DNA of 64,000 bases from Panulirus ornatus (GCF_036320965.1 NC_092225.1:30421443-30485442), one strand, 5' to 3'. Positions 27,030 through 38,753 are shown, numbered from the stretch's first letter. Notes: generated by a model from the letters alone, not told the origin. Numbers and translations: made by a program.

Positions 27030-27764
27030 CTAACTTATCGACTTCAGTTTGTTTGTCGTAGAAAAGAGAAAGTTAAAGGTTCATCTAATACGGGTATAGA
27101 GAAGTATTAAAGACTTTGGTAATCTCGATCTAAACGCTGACTTAAGACTAGATTCGTTTGTTTGCACGCGTGGTGATGGGTATATACACAGGCAAAAGTA
27201 TTACTACGACTGAGGCGAAATTCTCTTCCTTCTGCAGGACTGTTAGCATTTGAAATGATTGACCAAAGTACTTGAAAGCAGCACCAGAGATACATTTAAG
27301 AACAGACTTAGTGAATATTTGCTTCCAATCCACGACGGACATGATATGCACCACCTTATTCACAAGAAAAGATTTCGGGTATTTCTGCAAGATTGAGGAA
27401 GACAAGAGGGGAGAACGACTGAGGATGACAGGTGGGGGGGGGGGGAGGAGGACTGAGAAATATAGACGGGGAGAGCTGAGGAAGATGTGGGAAGAAGGAC
27501 TGGGGAAGAGCGGTTGGAGGAGGGTTGAGGAAGACAGATGCGGAAGAAGGACTGAGGAAAAGTGATGGTGAGGCTGCGGGGGAGGCAGCGGAGGAGAGAG
27601 AGGACAGCCAACCTTGTCCTGGGAACCAGCTGACGGCATCCGTCCCAGCTATGACCTCGCCTCACCTTAGCAACTCCCACCATCCCTTACACCATTACCT
27701 TCCTGGTAACTCTCTTCCTCATGCATTAACACCATACCACACGTTTCCTCTCTTACCCTCCAGT

Positions 27765-27950
27765 TGTTAGCGTGGTAGTTACTCACGAGTTACTGATGGC
27801 AACCAAGTAACACTCTAGTTACTAGTGGTGAAGTAGTTACTCTCTCGTTGTTATAAGTGTTGTAATTACTCCCCAGTCACCAGTGCTACAGTAGTTACTC
27901 TCCAGCTGCTAGTGTTGCAGTAGTTACTCTCTAGTTACTAATGCCTCATG
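27765..27950. repeat. Decayed tandem repeat, about 30 bp x 6
   Basis: AGTAGTTACTCTCTAGTTAC-like words recur with substitutions. Confidence 0.7.
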
Positions 27951-28242
27951 TTACCTGGTTAGATTTGATAGTCTTAAAATAAATTTTTTCCGTGTGTCTC
28001 CTTCCAGACATTCGTTTCCTTCTGCTCGGTCTCGAAGCGCAGAAATTCACCCATGTCATAACATAAACCTTCTGGGCCTGACCCTATCTCGAAATACTTT
28101 CCTGGTGTTGGGCCTATTTTATCGGCGCCGTAATCATTTCTCTTGTGAGTAGATATTTCATATTTGTAGGAGTCTTAATAATCGTTCTTCCTCCACCTCT
28201 GCATCAGCCAGAGTTGAATCAAAGGTCTTCTGTCTCTTCACG

Positions 28243-28267
28243 TAACCTAACCTAACCTAACCTAACC
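28243..28267. repeat. Interstitial telomere-like (CCTAA)5
   Basis: About five perfect AACCT/CCTAA units, the complement of the arthropod telomere unit TTAGG. The run is internal and flanked by unrelated sequence. Confidence 0.85.
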
Positions 28268-28819
28268 GTCCTTCCTTCTCTGCCCGCCACGACGTTGCTC
28301 CTCTCTCCCTATCCTACTAGTTAGGGCGTTGTACAGTCGTATCAGATCATTATCATGAAGAAGGGAAGCTGAGTGGCCAGCAGTAGTAACGCCGTGGTTA
28401 TGACTGGTGAGACTTGTGACGATCTTGCCGCATCACAAGATGGCAACACCAGGTTGGGTTTCGTTACTGTGTGCCGTGAGGTCATGCCTCTCCTGGTTTG
28501 CTTTGTCTGGACACGCATTTTTTCGGCCTCCTGCTGAGATGATGAGTTTTAAGCACACTTAAACTACTGTGGCTCATGGCTTGGTATGACAGGATTACCA
28601 CAAATATCGGCTTTTTCAGACGTTAACTCCACGCCTCTCAGGTAATGTTAGATTTCGCGTTTATTTGGTAACCAAGGGACAATATTCATAAGGGGAAAAT
28701 GACAGGAAAATTCCCATTTCTACAGAATTTTGTGAAATTCAAATTCGTGAATAGACTCCTCGTTTCATGATGTATACTGTTAAACGTTTATTCGGAAATG
28801 AAAATTTAATGTGCATCAA

Positions 28820-28935
28820 AATAGACCAGCCAGGCTGTGGGGGCTGTGTAGGACTAAGAATTGTGGCTTCCAACAGCTTGGTCGACCACGGCTGTTGCCC
28901 AGCCCGGGCTGTTGGAGTGAAGACCCTTGAAGACT
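28820..28935. repeat. Probable dispersed decapod repeat
   Basis: AGGCTGTGGGGGCTGTGTAG, CTTCCAACAGCTTGGTCGAC and CCCGGGCTGTTGGAG have the wording of a repeat I associate with decapod genomes. There is no second copy in this window to prove it, and the open frame across it is not a recognised protein. Confidence 0.35.
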
Positions 28936-29317
28936 TGACCAGGTATTCACCAGACCCTTATCTATCTACCAGGGTTCCTGGCTCACGAGTCGGAGAAGAC
29001 TCTACCTCTGGCCACGGAGCTAAACACAGAGTTATCTTTGATCATTTCCAAACACCATTCTAATTTTACTCCGAACTGATGTGCATTGTGGGCGACGCTT
29101 GTCTCCCATGGAACACCCTTATGGTTCTTCATTTACACCGTAGTCGCAGATGATGGTCCCCTTTGAGGCTCAGCCTTAGATAGAATATAGTAAAGGGGTA
29201 AAAAAATAAGAATCAGGTCTACAAACACCAGTGGAGCCCTAATTAATTTGTTTCCCTTTAGTTCTTTCTTTCACTGAAATGGCTGTGATTGGGGCACGTT
29301 TTGCCCGTACCTTATCA

Positions 29318-29322
<5 letters not shown>

Positions 29323-29407
<85 letters not shown>
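29323..29407. repeat. (TA)n microsatellite
   Basis: About 42 units. Confidence 0.95.
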
Positions 29408-29411
<4 letters not shown>

Positions 29412-30193
29412 AGGAATAATTCTAAGACCACGCACATTTACATGTATATTGGCTCACGTTTCAGGCACCCAGGCCGTTCCATTGTGTACTGTGTTTGGTC
29501 CTAGCCTAGCCCAAAATGTCTCGTCATCCAGCAGTGTCTGGTTATGCAGCTAACTTCCCCACCCACGTCATCCGTTTTTTTTTTCTTTATTTACGATCTG
29601 TTCTTGCTTCGTCATACAATCGTCCATCTTGTTTACTTTCTCATGGGATCACTTACAATCTTCACCTTTGTCATGTGTTTTCCCTTGCCTGGGTAAATGT
29701 TCGCGGATGCTGTTTTCTCGTGTCTGTGTGCCCTTAGGTTTGTTTCCTTCTACTTGTCATTTTTTTTGTCTGTATGCACTTGTTTCTCTGTGTATTTTCA
29801 AGCATGCATGTTATGTGTATGAGTGTGCAGGTGTTTTTTTTCTTTTTGTATGATCGTGCATGTTTGCTTTAGATAAAACAGTTGAACCTCACTAAAGCAG
29901 TCAGAATGAACACCATGCACTTAGTATCACATCGTCATTAACGTTACTTACATAACCGCTGCCGCCAGCAAATAAAGTCTGAAGAAATGATACTAAATTG
30001 ATATTAAATTATCGACCCTCCTTGTGTCTCGTCAGTATCGGAAGGGAACCTAACGAAACTGTGAATGAAACGGTTCGTCAGAATGAAACGGTTCGTTCAG
30101 CAATTACTGACTTGTTGAAGGAACACGCCTCCGTGATGGTTCATTCAGTGCCTTTTTAATTCGGAGTCCACACCGATTCCTACCCGTAAGCAA

Positions 30194-30196
<3 letters not shown>

Positions 30197-30262
<66 letters not shown>
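30197..30262. repeat. (TA)n microsatellite
   Basis: About 33 units. Confidence 0.95.
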
Positions 30263-30264
<2 letters not shown>

Positions 30265-30516
30265 AACTGAAATACATTGATGTAGCTAGAAAAAGAAATG
30301 TAAAATCTACAGCCGTAGTTGCTTGGGCGTTGAAGCATAAGATGTGGGGATGTGTTGGGCAACATGAGGTATGTCGGGGGTCAGCGTGGTGGGGCCGGGA
30401 GGGCTTAGGGTGGGGGGAGGGGAAGAATGTCGTGTGTTGGATGGACCTGTTGCAACGGCCTAAACCCGGCTGTACTCGGCAGGCTCACCGTGTATGTGTT
30501 CTTGCGCATCTATGTC

Positions 30517-30540
30517 TGTGTGTGTGTGTGTGTGTGTGTA
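30517..30540. repeat. (TG)n microsatellite
   Basis: About 12 units inside a long T/G-rich stretch (30480-31030). Confidence 0.9.
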
Positions 30541-31046
30541 TTCTATGAATGTGTGGTTTGTGTGTGCACATTTGTGTGTGTTTGTGTGATTTAATGTGTT
30601 TTCATTGATAATGTGTGTGCCTGCATGTGTGTTTTGTATGTGGTAGAGAAGTGGCGTTGAATTTTTGTGTACTTTTTTCTCTTACTGTAGGTGTACGTGT
30701 TTGTTTTGTGTATTTGTGTTTATACATTCGCATTTGTCTTATTTTTTTCATCTGAATGTCCATCTGGTTAGGTTCAGACTTTCTTTTTGTTGTCCCGTGA
30801 AGAATTTTGTTTATCTTACGTTACAGATGTTTGTGTTTTTATGTTTGTCCTGTAGTTTTAATTTCTTTGTGTTGTTTGTGTGATGGTGGCCATTTGTACT
30901 GTATTGCCTGTTCCCCCCCCCCCCTCTTAAGTGCTGGTTGGTGTTGGCTAAATGCGTTTGTGTTGGTTTTATGATGCTGTTGTTTATCGTGTGATGTTTG
31001 TCCGCTTTTGTTTTCATATATGTGAGGGTGTTTGTTTGTAGCTTTT

Positions 31047-31068
31047 TATTATTAGTATTATTATTATT

Positions 31069-31099
<31 letters not shown>

Positions 31100-31175
31100 T
31101 TCATTGTGTGTGGATTGTTTGTAGCTTTTATGATTATAATGATAATAATGATAATTATTATTGTTATCATTCTGA
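31047..31175. repeat. (TTA)n and related ATT/ATA tracts
   Basis: A near-perfect TTA run at 31047-31098, then imperfect ATAATGATAATT sequence to 31175. Confidence 0.9.
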
Positions 31176-31259
31176 TTATGTGTGGATATGATGATGCTGG
31201 GCTGGCTGGTATATGGTAAATGGGGCAGATAAATACATGACTTAAATCTTTTGGTCTGG

Positions 31260-31640
31260 CAAGTCCATTTCCAAAGGGTTGTGTCCTCGCGTTTTCTTAA
31301 GGGGGCGTTAATGAGGCAACCATGCCGGCCGGCCGGCCAGACAGCTAGCTGGCCTCCCCATCCCTCCCTCCCAAGCACACGAGGACGTAGGAAGATTTGG
31401 CAGGAAACTCCGAGGCCCCAGCGACCGGCCCGTACGGATGTGTGTCTGCCCGGTCTTGGCACGCGTCGCTGGCCGCCTGCTGAGTGATGGCGACCGCCCG
31501 GCTCTCACTGTTAGGGCGCCGTCATAATACCGGCCGCCTCTGGTCACACCCTCCTCTCTACCTGCTTCCTCCACCAACGTGACCCGCCAGTCTAGCACAG
31601 AAGTGCTCCCTCCTGTAGAGACTTTTTCATTATACAGATC
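31260..31640. other. CpG-rich segment before LINE copy 1
   Basis: GC-rich with CCGGCCGGCCGG and many CpGs. It could be a promoter or first exon of an unseen gene, but no splice or coding evidence supports this. Confidence 0.3.
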
Positions 31641-31675
31641 TAACCCAATCACAGTCCAATATAAAGTTTCCTTTC

Positions 31676-31677
<2 letters not shown>

Positions 31678-31707
<30 letters not shown>
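31678..31707. repeat. (TAA)n at the 5' edge of LINE copy 1
   Basis: About ten TAA units; the same unit follows the poly-A tail of the element. Confidence 0.95.
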
Positions 31708-31708
<1 letters not shown>

Positions 31709-33983
31709 GTAAGGGGAGTGGGGGAGGAATGGGATGTATTTAGGGAATCAGTGATGGATTGCGCAAAAGATGCTTGTGGCATGAGAAGAGTGGGAGGTGG
31801 GCTGTTTAGAAAGGGTAGTGAGTGGTGGGATGAAGAAGTAAGAGTATTAGTGAAAGAGAAGAGAGAGGCATTTGGACGATTTTTGCAGGGAAAAAATGCA
31901 ATTGAGTGGGAGAAGTATAAAAGAAAGAGACAGGAGGTCAAGAGAAAGGTGCAAGAGGTGAAAAAAAGGGCAAATGAGAGTTGGGGTGAGAGACTATCAG
32001 TAAATTTTAGGGAAAATAAAAAGATGTTCTGGAAGGAGGTAAATAGGGTGCGTAAGACAAGGGAGCAAATGGGAACTTCAGTGAAGGGCGTAAATGGGGA
32101 GGTGATAACAAGTAGCGGTGATGTGAGAAGGAGATGGAATGAGTATTTTGAAGGTTTGTTGAATGTGTCTGATGACAGAGTGGCAGATATAGGGTGTTTT
32201 GGTCGAGGTGGTGTGCAAAGTGAGAGGGTTAGGGAAAATGATTTGGTAAACAGAGAAGAGGTAGTAAAAGCTTTGCGGAAGATGAAAGCCGGCAAGGCAG
32301 CAGGTTTGGATGGTATTGCAGTGGAATTTATTAAGAAAGGGGGTGACTGTATTGTTGACTGGTTGGTAAGGTTATTTAATGTATGTATGACTCATGGTGA
32401 GGTGCCTGAGGATTGGCGGAATGCGTGCATAGTGCCATTGTACAAAGGCAAAGGGGATAAGAGTGAGTGCTCAAATTACAGAGGTATAAGTTTGTTGAGT
32501 ATTCCTGGTAAATTATATGGGAGGGTATTGATTGAGAGGGTGAAGGCATGTACAGAGCATCAGATTGGGGAAGAGCAGTGTGGTTTCAGAAGTGGTAGAG
32601 GATGTGTGGATCAGGTGTTTGCTTTGAAGAATGTATGTGAGAAATACTTAGAAAAGCAAATGGATTTGTATGTAGCATTTATGGATCTGGAGAAGGCATA
32701 TGATAGAGTTGATAGAGATGCTCTGTGGAAGGTATTAAGAATATATGGTGTGGGAGGCAAGTTGTTAGAAGCAGTGAAAAGTTTTTATCGAGGATGTAAG
32801 GCATGTGTACGTGTAGGAAGAGAGGAAAGTGATTGGTTCTCAGTGAATGTAGGTTTGCGGCAGGGGTGTGTGATGTCTCCATGGTTGTTTAATTTGTTTA
32901 TGGATGGGGTTGTAAGGGAGGTAAATGCAAGAGTCCTGGAAAGAGGGGCAAGTATGAAGTCTGTTGGGGATGAGAGAGCTTGGGAAGTGAGTCAGTTGTT
33001 GTTCGCTGATGATACAGCGCTGGTGGCTGATTCATGTGAGAAACTGCAGAAGCTGGTGACTGAGTTTGGTAAAGTGTGTGGAAGAAGAAAGTTGAGAGTA
33101 AATGTGAATAAGAGCAAGGTTATTAGGTACAGTAGGGGTGAGGGTCAAGTCAAATTGGGAGGTGAGTTTGAATGGAGAAAAACTGGAGGAAGTGAAGTGT
33201 TTTAGATATCTGGGAGTGGATCTGTCAGCGGATGGAACCATGGAAGCGGAAGTGGATCATAGGGTGGGGGAGGGGGCGAAAATTTTGGGAGCCTTGAAAA
33301 ATGTGTGGAAGTCGAGAACACTATCTCGGAAAGCAAAAATGGGTATGTTTGAGGGAATAGTGGTTCCAACAATGTTGTATGGTTGCGAGGCGTGGGCTAT
33401 GGATAGAGATGTGCGCAGGAGGATGGATGTGCTGGAAATGAGATGTTTGAGGACAATGTGTGGTGTGAGGTGGTTTGATCGAGTAAGTAACGTAAGGGTA
33501 AGAGAGATGTGTGGAAATAAAAAGAGCGTGGTTGAGAGAGTAGAGAGGGTGTTTTGAAATGGTTTGGGCACATGGAGAGAATGAGTGAGGAGAGATTGAC
33601 CAAGAGGATATATGTGTCGGAGGTGGAGGGAACGAGGAGAAGAGGGAGACCAAATTGGAGGTGGAAAGATGGAGTGAAAAAGATTTTGTGTGATCGGGGC
33701 CTGAACATGCAGGAGGGTGAAAGGAGGGCAAGAAATAGAGTGAATTGGAGTCATGTGGTATACAGGGGTTGACGTGCTGTCAGTGGATTGAAGCAAGGCA
33801 TGTGAAGCGTCGGGGTAAACCATGGAAAGCTGTGTAGGTATGTATATTTGCGTGTGTGGACGTGTGTATGTACATGTGTATGGGGGGGGGGTTGGGCCAT
33901 TTCTTTCGTCTGTTTCCTTGCGCTACCTCGCAAACGCGGGAGACAGCGACAAAGTATAAAAAAAAAAAAAAAAAAAAAAAAAA
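31709..33983 (+). mobile_element. Non-LTR retrotransposon (LINE), copy 1, 5'-truncated
   Basis: The element starts inside the coding region right after a (TAA)n tract (31678-31707). It ends in a conserved non-coding tail (TGACGTGCTGTCAGTGG... to GCGACAAAGTATA), then about 27 A and seven TAA units (to 34002). No endonuclease region is present, so this copy is 5'-truncated. The tail (CCTCGCAAACGCGGGAGAC and neighbouring bases) is shared with the minus-strand copies near 35.8 and 51.3 kb. Clade is uncertain; the C-terminal GHMERMSEERL...RRRGRP...W..G block is of RTE/CR1-like style. Confidence 0.88.
31718..33772 (+). pseudogene. LINE reverse transcriptase ORF, copy 1, two frameshifts
   Basis: The first frame runs 31718-33205 (495 residues), then 33138-33557, then 33554-33772. 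The RT motifs are all visible: KAAGLDG near residue 195, SNYRGISLLSIPGKLYGRV, motif A AFMDLEKAYDRV near 320-331, motif B GLRQGCVMSPWLFN near 380, motif C LLFADDTALVADS near 428, then the NKSKVI block. The C-terminal part (LEMRCLRTMCGV, WFGHMERM, RRRGRPNWRWKDGV) completes the protein. Comparison with copy 3 shows one extra base near 33151-33155 (CAAATT for CAACT) and one lost base near 33543 (TAGAGAG for CAGAAGAG). The catalytic aspartates are intact but the ORF is broken. Confidence 0.85.
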
Positions 33984-34068
33984 TAATAATAATAATAATA
34001 ATCTTTATATCAGTAATTTTGATATTATTATTATTGTTATTATCATTATTATCATTATTATTATTATA
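33984..34068. repeat. (TAA)n after LINE copy 1, then (TTA)n
   Basis: TAA units to 34002, a short spacer, then TTA-rich sequence 34023-34068. Confidence 0.9.
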
Positions 34069-35223
34069 CCTCGGATCTCCTTTCCTCTATTTTCGGGATT
34101 GCGCTGCGATCAGTACCAGTCAAAGTTTGACTTCTTTTTTTGGAGTGAAAAGCGCTTCGACGATATTACACTTAAATAGTGCAATCCTACTGAAAGCTAA
34201 ATGATATACCCTTCTCTCGTCTTTCCGATGTTTATGGATATTTCGTTACAGTGAAGCATCAACTCTGATTCATTTTACCGAGATGTGTTTACGCTCGTCA
34301 GAGTCCAGCCGGATCGATGGAATGGTTTTCACTCTGTTTACTCTGTGACCTCAGAACCCGCGCTTGCCACCTCCCCCCGTCCCCCCTCCCCCATTAGGGT
34401 CAAGAGAGACTTCGACATCTGTGGCTGTGCCAGCGCCCAGTCCCGCATACCGAGCTGCTTGTTGCCGTTGACCTTCACGCTTTTGGCTACCCAAGACTCC
34501 GCACGGTTTAGGGAAAACCAAAGCCAGTTCTTGGAACGAGTTTCCATTGAATTACGTCATCTAGTGTTGCCTGACGGTGCGCGATGATGGGACGCGAGAC
34601 CTCTCCTGCCTCGCCTGGCAGCTGAGAACTAGGATCTCGGTTGAGTATATAGCTTCAGAATGATCCTTTTGATCTTTTGACACCGAGTCAAGGAACTCAT
34701 TGTGACACACCACTAATTGGGATCGGTCATATAAATGCAAGAGCCTTCTGTGATGTGCATGTCTAGATTCCTCTTTTATGAATAGGAACCACCGTTCGGA
34801 TATTCAAGGAGTTGGAACACCGGCGGATAAATCCAAAGAAAGAGCAAGGCAGCAGTGAGGCGCGAGCTGGTAGTCAGGAATTGATCATCAAAATTTGACA
34901 GTTTTCTTCCTTAGGAGAGTATGGCATCCCTGAGCAAGATAAACTGTTGAAATGTTGAGATTTAAATCCTAATTACCAGCTCGTGCGCCTTATTGCTACC
35001 TTACTGTCTGTCTCTCAGAATGAACGACACACACCAACAATGTTTTTTTTTCCTGGTGGGAAAACAAAAATGATGCTCATGGAAACTAAGACGAAGGACA
35101 CACGTGGCTGATCTGACTACACCAGGATGCACAGGTTAGATAACGCCGGTGTCAGAAAAGTTGTGACTCGCCCCGAAACACTTCGATTACACATGCGCCT
35201 CGAATCCACACCCTGATCACTGA
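34069..35223. other. No gene seen
   Basis: Mixed sequence. A run of proline/serine-like codons near 34360-34560 has no support. Confidence 0.45.
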
Positions 35224-35511
35224 TTACAGCATTAGTCGCGGAGTACTTGCAGCAGGTGCAAAGTACGGCGCCACAACGGGTCCACGTGCCTCACCGGACC
35301 CCTCAGTGCTGGAGCTGCAGCAAAAGCATATCGTGTGTTGTGGAGCTTCCCAGATGGGTTCAACAGCGTCACTGATCATTAGGGAGGCTTCCACTCCTTC
35401 CAGGAAAACTTTATGGTAAAGCTTGTCAATGGGAGCGGATATGAAGATGTAGTACTTCAAGCTGGTCTTTTGGGTCTCTGGCAGCCTGAGGAAGGTCATC
35501 GTGGCTGGCAA
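35224..35511 (-). pseudogene. Protein-like open frame of unknown family
   Basis: From the ATG with A at -3 the minus strand reads MTFLRLPETQKTSLKYYIFI and SAPIDKLYHKVFLEGVEASL, then ISDAVEPIWEAPQHTICFCC, and ends after about 90 codons. The residue mix is protein-like, but flanks to 35690 on the same strand show stops between further protein-like bits (VAFGEERMNSKPYYW). Probably a broken gene or element. No family recognised. Confidence 0.25.
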
Positions 35512-35698
35512 GAACTACAGTCCAGCTTAGACTGTGCATTTTAAGAAGACAGCAACTGGCTAGATTCCCCAGTGATTTATCAGAGGGCGTCACAGTCTGT
35601 CCCAATAGTATGGTTTGGAGTTCATCCGCTCTTCACCAAAGGCCACAAAGGTGGACAAGCTGCTCCATAAAATTGACATAGCCACCTACAGGAAAGAT

Positions 35699-35703
<5 letters not shown>

Positions 35704-35749
<46 letters not shown>
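35704..35749. repeat. (TA)n at the 3' edge of LINE copy 2
   Basis: About 23 units running into the T-run. Confidence 0.95.
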
Positions 35750-35767
<18 letters not shown>

Positions 35768-36630
35768 TACTTTGTCGCTGTCTCCCGCGTTTGCGAGGTA
35801 GCGCAAGGAAACAGACGAAAGAAATGGCCCAACCCCCCCCCCCCCCATACACATGTACATACACACGTCCACACACGGAAATATACATACCTACACAGCT
35901 TTCCATGGTTTACCCCGGACGCTTCACATGCCTTGATTCAATCCACTGACAGCACGTCAACCCCTGTATACCACATCGCTCCAATTCACTCTATTCCTTG
36001 CCCTCCTTTCACCCTCCTGCATGTTCAGGCCCCGATCACACAAAATCCTTTTCACTCCATCTTTCCACCTCCAATTTGGTCTCCCTCTTCTCCTCGTTCC
36101 CTCCACCTCCGACACATATATCCTCTTGGTCAATCTTTCCTCACTCATTCTCTCCATGTGCCCAAACCATTTCAAAACACCCTCTTCTGCTCTCTCAACC
36201 ACGCTCTTTTTATTTCCACACATCTCTCTTACCCTTACGTTACTTACTCGATCAAACCACCTCACACCACACATTGTCCTCAAACATCTCATTTCCAGCA
36301 CATCCATCCTCCTGCGCACAACTCTATCCATAGCCCACGCCTCGCAACCATACAACATTGTTGGAACTACTATTCCTTCAAACATACCCATTTTTGCTTT
36401 CCGGGATAATGTTCTCGACTTCCACACATTTTTCAAGGCTCCCAAAATTTTCGCCCCCTCCCCCACCCTATGATCCACTTCCGCTTCCATGGTTCCATCC
36501 GCTGACAGATCCACTCCCAGATATCTAAAACACTTCACTTCCTCCAGTTTTTCACCATTCAAACTCACCTCCCAATTGACTTGACCCTCAACCCTACTGT
36601 ACCTAATAACCTTGCTCTTATTCACATTTA

Positions 36631-36634
<4 letters not shown>
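35749..36634 (-). mobile_element. LINE copy 2, 5'-truncated, minus strand
   Basis: Reading the minus strand, the copy begins in the RT C-terminal region (NKSKVIRYSR) and runs uninterrupted for 222 codons (36625-35957) to VYRG-stop. It then continues through the conserved 3' tail to GCGACAAAGTATA and an A-run (plus-strand T run 35749-35766). The codons contain no frameshift, so this copy is less decayed than copy 1. It is bounded directly by (TA)n on both sides. Confidence 0.88.

Positions 36635-36706
<72 letters not shown>
36634..36706. repeat. (TA)n at the 5' edge of LINE copy 2
   Basis: About 36 units joined directly to RT coding sequence. Confidence 0.95.
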
Positions 36707-36709
<3 letters not shown>

Positions 36710-37159
36710 TTATTGATATAGTACTTGAGCGAGCGTAACCGACTAACCTTGGCCATGTAGAAGGTTGTACGTGTTAAGTTTGGCGTCGCTGTAGCCAGAT
36801 TTTATAAATAGGGGGACGTTAACTCTCCCGCGCCCCCGGGTGGCGCTCCTCAAAACGGGATTCACCAGCGCAGGTAGACCGTTTGGCGCTTGCTTACACC
36901 ACCCGCACTAATTGGCTTCGTCGCCCATCTCTATATTTCGTCAGCGGCGTGCACGTCAATTATCGTATTTACAGATCGTCTGCTTACAATGGTTACGACC
37001 TTTGATAACGATGCTGCTTCGATCTTTGACTGACCTACATCAGATACTGTGCTTAGGGTTAATGATGGTGATTGTCCCCTCATTGTGTTATATCGTAATA
37101 ACCAATTGAACTTTGATGTTCTGGTTCAGTCAAATGATCTAAACTTCAAACCATTGGTG

Positions 37160-37520
37160 ATGTATGTTCACTGTGTGTCTTAAACACTGCACCGTGTATT
37201 CACCGTAAGTCTGTGACACAGTGTTGTGTCGTTATTGTAAGTCTGAAACACCAAGTGCTGTGTCTTCACAGTGAGACATAAGTCTGAAATATGGGTGTGT
37301 CTTCTGCAAGTTTGAAACTCATTTCTGACTTTTTTTAATGTATGTAAGTCTGAAACACAGTGCCCTCTTCTCACAGTTAAAACCACTTTGAGTCTAGAAC
37401 AATGCTGTACTGTCGATGTAAGTTTGGAAAAAGCTAATATCTTCACTGTAAGTCTGAAAGGTGCTGTGCAGTCGCTTTAAATGAAAGACAGTGCTCTGTT
37501 TTCACTATGTTTGAAACTCT
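37160..37520. repeat. Decayed tandem repeat, about 36 bp x 9-10
   Basis: TCTTCACTGTAAGTCTGAAA followed by a CACAGTGCTGTG-like half recurs with many changes. It lies about 400 bp from the 50-bp satellite, but the unit differs. Confidence 0.7.
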
Positions 37521-37672
37521 TAGTTCGGCATGTACACTGTATGACAGGAAGGGGGTGTTCCTTTATTATAAACTCGCTTTTATCACCAAAGATATCTTTA
37601 ATCTAGAAGGCAAATTTGATAATAGATGCGGTAGCCTGATAACGGAAACAACGATTAATTATTACAGAGGAA

Positions 37673-37675
<3 letters not shown>

Positions 37676-37750
<75 letters not shown>
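37676..37750. repeat. (GA)n microsatellite
   Basis: About 37 units. Confidence 0.95.
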
Positions 37751-37754
<4 letters not shown>

Positions 37755-37910
37755 AGACAGTTAAATAAGTATGACGCTCAACTCTGTTGGCGTATACGAT
37801 AACCATTCAAAATAAAACCACCGTTCTTGCGCCAGAGCTGAGGGCGGGCGGGTCGCTACACTCGCAAGTACCGCCGACGACGTCAGCTCCGTCGGCATCA
37901 GGGAACTGCG

Positions 37911-38602
37911 AAGTTACTGAGTGATGCTAGGCTAGGTTCATGTACGTGCACGCTACTGCGAAGTTACTGAGTGATGCTAGGCTAGGTTCATGTACGTGCA
38001 CGCTGCTGCAAAGTTACTGAGTGATGCTAGGCTAGGTTCATGTACGTGCACGCTACTGCAAAGTTACTGAGTGATGCTAGGCTAGGTTCATGTACGTGCA
38101 CGCTACTGCAAAGTTACTGAGTGATGCTAGGCTAGGTTCATGTACGTGCACGCTACTGCAAAGTTACTGAGTGTTGCAAGGCTAGGTTCATGTACGTGCA
38201 CGCTACTGCCAAGTTACTGAGTGATGCTAGGCTAGGTTCATGTACGTGCACGGTACTGCAAAGTTACTGAGTGATGCTAGGCTAAGTTCATGTATGTGCA
38301 CGCTACTGCAAAGTTACTGAGTGATGCTAGGCTAGGTTCATGTACGTGCACGCTACTGCAAAGTTACTGAGTGATGCTAGGCTAGGTTCATGTACGTGCA
38401 CGCTACTACAAAGTTACTGAGTGATGATAGGCTAGGTTCATGTACGTGCACGCTACTGCCAAGTTACTGAGTGATGCTAGGCTAGGTTCATGTACGTGCA
38501 CGCTACTGCAAAGTTACTGAGTGTTGCAAGGCTAGGTTCATGTACGTGCACGCTACTGCCAAGTTACTGAGTGATGTTAGGCTAGGTTCATGTACGTGTA
38601 CG
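37911..38602. repeat. 50-bp tandem satellite, 14 units
   Basis: Every unit begins AAGTTACTGAGTGATGCTAG and is exactly 50 bp from 37911 to 38561, the last one decaying after GTGTACG. Variation is low. Units 6 and 13 share GTGTTGCAAG and a CTGCC end, and the units after each (7 and 14) share a CGG change, so seven units (350 bp) appear to have been duplicated as a block. Confidence 0.95.
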
Positions 38603-38689
38603 GTGTACCTTATATTTGTACCATGATTTCTAGTCTTCAGCGTATTATCTCTACACTAGATATGGGCTGTTCATTAATTCCGTCGTGGT

Positions 38690-38753
38690 TTACTTTTACT
38701 TGTTTTCCACACTTGGTTAACTTACTTTTACTTGTTTTCCACACTTGGTTAAC
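38690..38753. repeat. Exact 32-bp direct duplication
   Basis: TTACTTTTACTTGTTTTCCA followed by CACTTGGTTAAC occurs twice head to tail without mismatch. Confidence 0.95.

Larger units (their letters stand above)
27029..29322. other. No gene seen
   Basis: G/A-rich at 27370-27600, with a G-run near 27433, plus the features listed separately. Nothing coding is supported. Confidence 0.45.
29408..31046. other. T/G-rich, no gene seen
   Basis: 29.6-29.9 and 30.5-31.0 kb are strongly T/G biased with loose TGTGTTTGTG words. Open frames are composition artefacts. Confidence 0.5.

Noticed and set aside
26916..27110. Arg-Glu, Ser-Leu, His-Thr and Cys-Val repeat open frames
   Set aside because: Products of (GA)n, (CT)n, (CA)n and (GT)n arrays.
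27148..27639. 163-codon minus-strand frame
   Set aside because: Ser/Pro/Leu-rich because the plus strand is a G/A-rich tract; no domain.
31630..32295. 221-codon minus-strand frame rich in Ser, Phe and Thr
   Set aside because: Antisense of the purine-rich 5' part of LINE copy 1.
33257..33823. 188-codon minus-strand frame, and the plus-strand frames at 35998-36473 and 51332-52007
   Set aside because: They are the antisense of the LINE reverse transcriptase; the same Ser/His/Pro-rich shadow recurs in each copy.
37911..38602. CRISPR-like regular repeats
   Set aside because: Units are contiguous 50-bp tandem copies with no unique spacers, in a eukaryotic context. It is a satellite.
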